From contig JAJEKV010000010.1 in NCBI GenBank assembly GCA_021234155.1, positions 16,376,275 to 16,440,274 on the forward strand: DNA of 64,000 nucleotides, read 5' to 3'. The stretch comes from Isoetes taiwanensis. Lineage: Eukaryota > Streptophyta > Lycopodiopsida > Isoetales > Isoetaceae. How positions within the stretch are numbered: the first letter of the stretch is position 1; each line of letters begins with the position of its first letter. This document shows positions 56,410-64,000 of the stretch, piece by piece. The notes below the pieces were generated by a model, which was not told the origin of the DNA, made no database searches, and saw only the letters and a list, made by a program, of their open reading frames with translations. The translations under genes were made by a program, and so were the position numbers.

Positions 56410-56443
56410 AAATAAAAATTCTACATCCTCTTGTATCCATTAC

Positions 56444-56932
56444 CTCCAATGGCTGCTGACACAGAAATAACAATAGCAAAGGCATTGGCACGGAATAATA
56501 CACTCATTTTTGCTCTGAGTGGCCCCATTGCACTGTACCATCTTTCTGAATCATAGAGGATCTCAGTATTAGTAAACAGAAAACTGCCAACTTGAAACAA
56601 CAGACATAAAAAATTTCTGATGTGGGCAATTGTGAATAACAGTGAAAATTAGATTGAGAAGATTATGAGTCTCAGACATGAGCTTAGGACAATTCCAAAC
56701 ATCCTAAGAATAAATCGAAATGTCTTTTTCAAATGGCAAGTGACGCCATGCTGCTATAACTGAAAGATATGTTACAAACATGGAAAATGGTGAAAGGTAT
56801 ATAAAAGATACCAAGATCAATATAGCCCCTAAGCATATATGCAGTTTGAACTCCCAATCCCTTGTGCTTGATCTTTATTCCTGCATCTGAAACTGTCAGC
56901 AAAGAAGTCAATGGCAGCAGTACCAACTTTCC
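56444..56932 (-). pseudogene. Unit 1: two-exon minus-strand gene fragment, unknown
   Basis: Exon a (56932-56812) follows an AATTTAG acceptor and ends at a CTTG|GTATCT donor. Its frame reads LVLLPLTSLLTVSDAGIKIK, then HKGLGVQTAYMLRGYIDL. Exon b (56583-56444) follows TTGGCAG and ends at ATTGGAG|GTAATGG, reading TEILYDSERWYSAMGPLRAK and MSVLFRANAFAIVISVSAAI. Both exons are open and bounded by proper splice sites, which suggests host gene exons on the strand opposite the 87-codon ORF. The hydrophobic second exon could be a membrane segment. Family not recognised. Repeated in units 2 and 3. Confidence 0.45.
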
Positions 56933-58060
56933 CTAAATTAAAGAAGCACTGCTCAGACTCAAGCAGAAGCATTTCAAGCTGTAAACATGAAGCAAAACAT
57001 TAGAGGCACATCATACATCACTGAAATAGCTTTTTAAGTTACTGGATTATGAGAGGAATTATCTGTAAAAGTGGAGAGCACATCATAAAAAGAAATATTA
57101 CGCTAGATTGACCTGCATTTAATCAACTTGGTATAAATCTTCTCTTCTACCTTTGCATATCTGCATGTTCCTAAGGTTGCAGAAATGTAAAACTTGAAAC
57201 TGCAAGAATACCAAATTTACCCTTGCAATTAATTAATGAGAAGGTTTCAGAGCATTTCAAGCTATGGCAAGGCCAGATTAATTTGGCCATACTATAGATG
57301 GCCATACAGCTGCATTTGCAAAAGAATCGCTACTGTACTGGAAGCTTGGAAGCTTGTGGAAGATTTCGCCCACAAATCAAAACATGGAAGATTTCGCCTA
57401 CAAATCAAAACATAAAATTCACAGAGAACAAAGCCATGTTCATAATAGCACATACTGATGGAATGTTGTCTCAAAAGAAGCGTACCAAATCTATAAAAAA
57501 TTGGAAGACCTTTATTCAAGTAGCTTGAAGTACACAATTCCTAGGCCAACCATCAAATAGGTTAGTTTTACACACGTTAGAAGCCAGCTTTAACAAATGT
57601 CAGTCAGTCAAAGATATCTCACAAATTTCAAAGAATATGCAATTGTAGACTCGATTGGCATCCATCATTCAAAACTTTGTCTCCAATTTACTAAGGATTT
57701 TGATTTTGGAAATCAATATGGCATAAAGATTAATAGCAAGTGTATGGTTACTGTTATGTGAGCTATGCATTGTCTCCAGTATCATCAATTATTATGTTAT
57801 GTGAGCTATGCATTATGTGTTGTACCATCAAGCATCATGCCAATAATCTGATTTGTATAGAGCTCTTCTTTCATATGGCTATTAGATGGGGCATCTCATT
57901 TAACTCTTCAAAATAGAGGCTTTACCTGCAGATTCCATTGCTGCAAGAAATCATGACATGCGTTTATAAATAGAGCTTTTTTGCAATTGGAAAATCCATA
58001 GAAAATATAGGAGGCTTTGCATTACCTGGACGAAAGCAGCCTTGGTGTTCCCTTTCAGGA

Positions 58061-58324
58061 ATGGGCATCCAAATGCTAAACAGGAAATCCTTCAATTACT
58101 CCAAGAATAGAAAAATGGTTGCCAAGCACTACAAAGTGCTGACTTGGAGCTCCGATCCCAAAGTTTTTCAAATTGTCAAAGCAAATCAATTTCACTCAGT
58201 TGTCAATAAAAGGTCTATATGGTTTTGTAAATGCCACTGCAAAGTTATTTATAAAGTAGAATCGGAGAATGTTCTAACATCTTTTGCAGCATCCAAGACA
58301 TGTGATTGTACCAAACTCGTGTAA
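58061..58324 (+). CDS. Unit 2: 87-codon Cys-rich ORF, unknown
   Basis: Identical in protein to the copy at 56146-56409. Confidence 0.4.
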   Translation: MGIQMLNRKSFNYSKNRKMVAKHYKVLTWSSDPKVFQIVKANQFHSVVNKRSIWFCKCHCKVIYKVESENVLTSFAASKTCDCTKLV

Positions 58325-58358
58325 AAATAAAAATTCTACATCCTCTTGTATCCATTAC

Positions 58359-58847
58359 CTCCAATGGCTGCTGACACAGAAATAACAATAGCAAAGGCAT
58401 TGGCACGGAATAATACACTCATTTTTGCTCTGAGTGGCCCCATTGCACTGTACCATCTTTCTGAATCATAGAGGATCTCAGTATTAGTAAACAGAAAACT
58501 GCCAACTTGAAACAACAGACATAAAAAATTTCTGATGTGGGCAATTGTGAATAACAGTGAAAATTAGATTGAGAAGATTATGAGTCTCAGACATGAGCTT
58601 AGGACAATTCCAAACATCCTAAGAATAAATCGAAATGTCTTTTTCAAATGGCAAGTGACGCCATGCTGCTATAACTGAAAGATATGTTACAAACATGGAA
58701 AATGGTGAAAGGTATATAAAAGATACCAAGATCAATATAGCCCCTAAGCATATATGCAGTTTGAACTCCCAATCCCTTGTGCTTGATCTTTATTCCTGCA
58801 TCTGAAACTGTCAGCAAAGAAGTCAATGGCAGCAGTACCAACTTTCC
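58359..58847 (-). pseudogene. Unit 2: copy of the two-exon minus-strand fragment
   Basis: Same exons and splice sites as 56444-56932, shifted by 1915 bp. Confidence 0.45.
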
Positions 58848-59973
58848 CTAAATTAAAGAAGCCTGCTCAGACTCAAGCAGAAGCATTTCAAGCTGTAAAC
58901 ATGAAGCAAAACATTAGAGGCACATCATACATCACTGAAATAGCTTTTTAAGTTACTGGATTATGAGAGGAATGATCTGTAAAAGTGGAGAGCACATCAT
59001 AAAAAGAAATATTACGCTAGATTGACCTGCATTTAATCAACTTGGTATAAATCTTCTCTTCTACCTTTGCATATCTGCATGTTCCTAAGGTTGCAGAAAT
59101 GTAAAACTTGAAACTGCAAGAATACCAAATTTACCCTTGCAATTAATTAATGAGAAGGTTTCAGAGCATTTCAAGCTATGGCAAGGCAGATTAATTTAGC
59201 CATACTATAGATGGCCATCTGAAACGCATTTGCAAAAGAATCGCTACTGTACTGGAAGCTTGGAAGCTTGTGGAAGATTTCGCCCACAAATCAAAACATG
59301 GAAGATTTCGCCTACAAATCAAAACATAAAATTCACAGAGAACAAAGCCATGTTCATAATAGCACATCTTGATGGAATGTTGTCTCAAAAAGAAGCGTGC
59401 CAAATCTATAAAAATTGGAAGACCTTTATTCAAGTAGCTTGAAGTACACAATTCCTAGGCCAACCATCAAATAGGTTAGTTTTACACACGTTAGAAGCCG
59501 ACTTTAACAAATGTCAGTCAGTCAAAGATATCTCACAAATTTCAAAGAATATGCAATTGTAGACTCGATTGGCATCCATCATTCAAAACTTTGTCTCCAA
59601 TTTACTAAGGATTTTGATTTTGGAAATCAATATGGCATAAAGATTAATAGCAAGTGTATGGTTCTTGTTATGTGAGCTATGCATTGTCTCGGTATCATCA
59701 ATTATTATGTTATGTGAGCTATGCATTATGTGTTGTACCATCAAGCATCATGCCAATAATCTGATTTGTATAGAGCTCTTCTTTCATATGGCTATTACAT
59801 GGGGCATCTCATTTAACTCTTCAAAATAGAGGCTTTACCTGCAGATTCCATTGCTGCAAGAAATCATGACATGCGTTTATAAATAGAGCTTTTTTGCAAT
59901 TGGAAAATCCATAGAAAATATAGGAGGCTTTGCATTACCTGGACGAAAGCAGCCTTGGTGTTCCCTTTCAGGA

Positions 59974-60237
59974 ATGGGCATCCAAATGCTAAACAGGAAA
60001 TCCTTCAATTACTCAAAGAATAGAAAAATGGTTGCCAAGCACTACAAAGTGCTGACTTGGAGCTCCGATCCCAAAGTTTTTCAAATTGTCAAAGCAAATA
60101 AATTTCACTCAGTTGTCAATAAAAGGTCTATATGGTTTTGTAAATGCCACTGCAAAGTTATTTATAAAGTAGAATTAGAGAATGTTCTAACATCTTTTGC
60201 AGCATCCAAGACATGTGATTGTACCAAACTCGTGTAA
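59974..60237 (+). CDS. Unit 3: 87-codon Cys-rich ORF, unknown
   Basis: Differs from the other two at two residues: Asn to Lys in VKANKFHS and Ser to Leu in KVELENVL. Confidence 0.4.
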   Translation: MGIQMLNRKSFNYSKNRKMVAKHYKVLTWSSDPKVFQIVKANKFHSVVNKRSIWFCKCHCKVIYKVELENVLTSFAASKTCDCTKLV

Positions 60238-60271
60238 AAATAAAAATTCTACATCCTCTTGTATCCATTAC

Positions 60272-60760
60272 CTCCAATGGCTGCTGACACAGAAATAACA
60301 ATAGCAAAGGCATTGGCACGGAATAATACACTCATTTTTGCTCTGAGTGGCCCCATTGCACTGTACCATCTTTCTGAATCATAGAGGATCTCAGTATTAG
60401 TAAACAGAAAACTGCCAAGTTGAAACAACAGACATAAAAAATTTCTGATGTGGGCAATTGTGAATAACAGTGAAAATTAGATTGAGAAGATTATGAGTCT
60501 TGGACATGAGCTTAGGACAATTCCAAACATCCTAAGAATAAATCGAAATGTCTTTTTCAAATGGCAAGTGACGCCATGCTGCTATAACTGAAAGATATGT
60601 TACAAACATGGAAAATGGTGAAAGGTATATAAAAGATACCAAGATCAATATAGCCCCTAAGCATATATGCAGTTTGAACTCCCAATCCCTTGTGCTTGAT
60701 CTTTATTCCTGCATCTGAAACTGTCAGCAAAGAAGTCAATGGCAGCAGTACCAACTTTCC
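60272..60760 (-). pseudogene. Unit 3: copy of the two-exon minus-strand fragment
   Basis: Same exons as 56444-56932, shifted by 3828 bp. The acceptor of exon b reads CTTGGCAG in this copy. Confidence 0.45.
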
Positions 60761-61162
60761 CTAAATTAAAGAAGCACTGCTCAGACTCAAGCAGAAGCAT
60801 TTCAAGCTGTAAACATGAAGCAAAACATTAGAGGCACATCATACATCACTGAAATAGCTTTTTAAGTTACTGGATTATGAGAGGAATGATCTGTAAAAGT
60901 GGAGAGCACATCATAAAAAGAAATATTACGCTAGATTGACCTGCATTTAATCAACTTGGTATAAATCTTCTCTTCTACCTTTGCATATCTGCATGTTCCT
61001 AAGGTTGCAGAAATGTAAAAACTTGAAACTGCAAGAATACCAAATTTACCCTTGCAATTAATTAATGAGAAGGTTTCAGAGCATTTCAAGCTATGGCAGG
61101 GCCAGATTAATTTGGCCATACTATAGATGGCCATACAGCTGCATTTGCAAAAGAATCGCTAC

Positions 61163-61500
61163 ACATGAATTCATGTTAAAACTTTTGCATCTAGGATGGA
61201 AAACATAATCAGATGAATACCACAAATTGGTCGCAAACTTGAACATAAATTCAAAGAAGGTAAAAATTGGATGTACCTACATCCTGCTGCAGCTGTATTA
61301 GAGGCCTCTAATAAAGTCAAGCATAGGCGCCTGCAAATGGCTAAAACCCTTGGGCTATGCATAAAACTAAGACTGGAGGTCAAGAGATCCGGATACTTCT
61401 TCCTAAGCACACCTTCCGAATGCCTGGAGCTAGTCAAAATCAGCCTGTCAGGCTCTCTTAACCCCGAAATTGCAAGCTGAAAGCGGATCCGTCAGTGCCT
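61163..61500. other. Unassigned flank of the triplication
   Basis: Both strands are open for 70-90 codons (plus 61271-61480, minus 61437-61171), with neither recognisable. Could be the next exon of the gene whose exons are triplicated. Confidence 0.25.
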
Positions 61501-61501
61501 C

Positions 61502-61616
61502 AATGGATAATATAAATTCGTGGTATGCATGCCCCCAGATGCAACAGAAAGAGGAAAAATGGATAATATAAATTCGTGGCATGCATGCCCCCAGATGCAA
61601 CAGAAAGAGGAAAAAA
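61502..61616 (+). repeat. Tandem duplication of 57 bp
   Basis: ATGGATAATATAAATTCGTG with GCATGCCCCCAGATGCAACA and AGAAAGAGGAAAAA, twice in a row, one base different. Confidence 0.95.
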
Positions 61617-62079
61617 TTGAAACCTAGAAAAAATCACTTGCTGGTGCTTCACCTTGCCTATATATGCTTCAATAAACGTAAACTAATGTCGGACCTGAAC
61701 AGAAGAGAAGAATAACTCCGTCACCTGATTAGGTTGAGCCGGAACAACTATTGCTCTCTTGTAGTTGAAAAGACATCGCTAAAAAACATGAAACGGGCCT
61801 TCGCCATACCATACTGGATTTACAGGGCAAAACTTCAGTGTCCGAAACGACAGAGAGAACTACTATTTCTGTTTTCCACACGGCCTCCACGATGCTCATA
61901 TCCAAATCCATCTACCATATCCCGAGCCAAAAAATCATACCAATTTTTCTTTCCCGATTTTTGGACAATCCCAAATATTTTCCGGCAGATAAAACTTTTA
62001 AAACCTTAGAAAACTAACCTAAAAAAAAATTCCAAAAAGTTTTCCACACATCGGAAAAACCAAATTTAAACAATAGGAT

Positions 62080-63969
62080 ATGTACTACATGAATGTGCAT
62101 GAATTAGTGCGCGTATCTGATGATGTTGTTGTCTTTGGTGTCTCTCTTCACTCTGAAATACCAAACTAAGAAATGAACTGCATCCCCAATTCCTAAGAGG
62201 TGTACTATCTCGCTTCAGCATCTCACTCGTTAATATCCTCTTTATGACAGCCCCAGTGCCATCATGTTCCCCTTTGCCATGACATGATGCAAAAGAATTC
62301 CAACCAATCTTGACATCATTAGCTTGATAAAACCTACCTAAATAGTAAAAGGCCCTCAAGGATTTGAACTATGAGGCACATCCCTCAGACCAAAAAATAT
62401 GTTTTGAATATTTTACACCTTATCAAATAATCAGCATGCTTTTGGAGGCAATGTTGTATGAATAAAGTGTCATGCTCTCGATCGTCTGACATGTAAAAAT
62501 GACTTTCTTTCACAAGTTTGCGATAACCAACGATAAGATTAGGATCTTCACCTTCCGTTGTATGTCTGTAAGAGATGTGCACAGGTATTGAACATTGTTC
62601 GTTCCTCCAATGCATTGTTTGGATCTCTTGCTGAATTTTGAATGTATAATTCTCGACGAAGCCAACGACAGATACGACCGTGTCTTTTGGGAATGTTTGT
62701 AAACATTACTTGAACTGAGAAGCCTGCCACCGTGCCGTATGATTGTGAGGAATGAATTGCTTTATGACTGCATCTGCATATTCCACAAACTCATGCAAGG
62801 AAGTGTTCTTGTAAGCCAACTTCATCACATCCTTGCTTTTGACAATTGGTTTTCCCGCTTTGCCTACATCCTTTACATAAGTCTCTTTGACCTGCAACAT
62901 AATAGACTAGTCAGCCCATGCATGCATTAACCAAAATATATAGTTCGTCAATAGATCAATCCTAGATCATTCCACAAAAACATAGGCTGGAATTAGAGGA
63001 CAAATACACTAACAAAATAGAATTAACTATTCAATGCAAAAAAGAAAATTGATTACAAATTTTAAAAGGCTATCAATGAAATGATAGAGTAGTTACCTTC
63101 TCAAAGTTCTTCCAGTCTAACTTTATTGTCTTCCTCTTTTTTTTCGGACATTTCTGGAATAATTTCAGCCACAATCAGCACACTCCATAGTCAAACACTT
63201 AGAGTTATGCCAATCTGCAGTCTCTTGCTTAGGACACACCATAAACTTCCACATATCACTAACATTGTTGAAGGTGTGTTTGCTTGCTGCACAAGTTGGG
63301 CCTGGACCACAAATAGAACACTTGCATGTACAACAGGATCACGTCTTACTTTATTAATAGCTTGCCTGACAAACTCCATTCTCATGTGGTAAATGCAGCA
63401 ACACGTTTCCCTTTCCTTAAGCCTTTTGACAAACTTAGGCCTCAAAGCTTCAAACAATCTAAGCCCTATCTTCATGTCCGGATATTGACGTTTGAATCTT
63501 CTATAGAACATGACCTGAAATTCAAAGAATAGAAGGTAAGACACGAAATGTTATTTCTAGCAAAAGATAAGCAATTACATACCTGTGTCTCTTCTAGTAA
63601 GTGAATGGGATGCAGATTATACGGCTTTGCTATCTTTTGACCGTTACTATGTCTCCTCAACTTAATCACCTGCCTTTTATTTGGAGCGACTCTAGTTTCA
63701 GAAATCCAAAAGTTGTGTACCTTTTCATGGTTTGAATCAGAAAGCCTATCAAATCTGCTCTTCCTCTTGAATATGGACTAAGGTCCTCCAAATTCAGCGC
63801 GTTTCCTTTTGTCCAATGCAGCATAGACAACCCTTCTCTTCATGTTCAAGGCCTTTGCAACCGCTGATCGATTGTTGCATGAATTGACTGCCATCATCAA
63901 AGTAGATGACCTCGCTTGATTAACATATATAGTCCTGCCACGTTTTTGGCTTTGAAGAGTCTCTTTCAC
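62080..63969 (-). pseudogene. DDE-type transposase gene with introns, inactivated
   Basis: Minus-strand segments in order: RVVYAALDKRKRAEFG (63969-63778); YNLHPIHLLEETQ before a GT donor (about 63583); YRRFKRQYPDMKIGLRLFEA, LRPKFVKRLKERETCCCIYH and RMEFVRQAINKVRRD; GFVENYTFKIQQEIQTMHWR (about 62663-62604) and DDREHDTLFIQHCLQKHADY; FWSEGCAS, stop, FK; then GRFYQANDVKIGWNSFASCH and GKGEHDGTGAVIKR. These match a widespread eukaryotic transposase type with ENY...HW, SDGC...QFK and HGKG...DG motifs; I cannot fix the superfamily. Lesions: G where the family usually has D before the FxENY motif, an extra T in a T run near 62398, E for D in the SDGC motif, and TAG at 62369-62371. The gene runs to or past the window end. 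Confidence 0.7.
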
Positions 63970-64000
63970 GTTCTCAACAACATGCTTGTATACATTAAGT

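Larger units (their letters stand above)
55421..61162. repeat. Tandem triplication of a 1.915-kb unit
   Basis: Three head-to-tail copies start at TACTGGAAGCTTGGAAGC: 55421, 57336 and 59250. Each ends near GCATTTGCAAAAGAATCGCTA (about 57331, 59245, 61161). Copies differ by scattered single bases and a few 1-3-bp indels (near 99 percent identity by eye). The first copy lacks the last bases before the repeat start that the others share, so the array probably grew by unequal exchange. Confidence 0.95.

Overview
This is a repeat-dense plant nuclear window. Every interpretable coding block belongs to, or was carried by, a mobile element: Ty3/gypsy and Ty1/copia LTR retrotransposons, L1-type LINEs, Helitrons, a MITE-like inverted-repeat element, a DDE-type transposase and a candidate HUH-endonuclease gene. 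Plant-type GT-AG introns, initiator-Met tRNA primer binding sites and plant chromovirus/copia protein signatures support a land plant. A non-seed lineage such as a fern is possible, but that is only an impression from the element types. I see no tRNA, rRNA, CRISPR or bacterial operon structure, and no gene I would call a certain intact host gene.

Layout. 1-11966: one very large Ty3/gypsy chromovirus on the + strand (5' LTR cut by the window edge, PBS, three coding modules U1-U3 upstream of gag, gag, pol with chromodomain, PPT, complete 3' LTR with TGTGACGC/GCGTCACA ends), broken by many small indels. 12.0-14.4 kb: leader-like repeat, hairpins and a tandem array. 14.5-16.2 kb (minus): a broken intron-containing gene with an HUH motif (HLH) and a YxxK motif, so a candidate rolling-circle Rep/transposase. 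17.2-21.0 kb (minus): Ty1/copia pol and part of its 3' LTR. 21.0-21.1 kb: a scrap of a second LINE family. 21.15-25.24 kb (minus): a relative of the first gypsy element with the same U2-U3-gag-pol order. 25.26-26.12 kb (plus): a third gypsy piece, head to head with it. 26.1-33.4 kb: tandem repeats and a long pyrimidine-rich stretch. 33.5-38.6 kb: duplicated repeat blocks and a Helitron 3' end.

38.65-50.1 kb (minus): one LINE whose ORF2 was split after its fifth codon by about 5.2 kb. Inside the insert lie captured exons (two copies of an MsrB exon and a two-exon unknown gene) and a MITE-like element that was itself hit by a 2796-bp non-autonomous Helitron with no target duplication. 50.75-53 kb: a hairpin module, a copia PBS/gag start and a RING-H2 gene. 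54.2 kb: a third Helitron 3' end. 55.4-61.16 kb: three near-identical tandem copies of a 1.915-kb exon-bearing unit. 62.0-64 kb (minus): a decayed DDE-type transposase gene.

The genes do not form a pathway. They record successive insertions and captures. The observations most worth following are the extra upstream modules of the chromovirus family, the HUH/YxxK gene, and the Helitron-in-MITE-in-LINE nest carrying MsrB exons.
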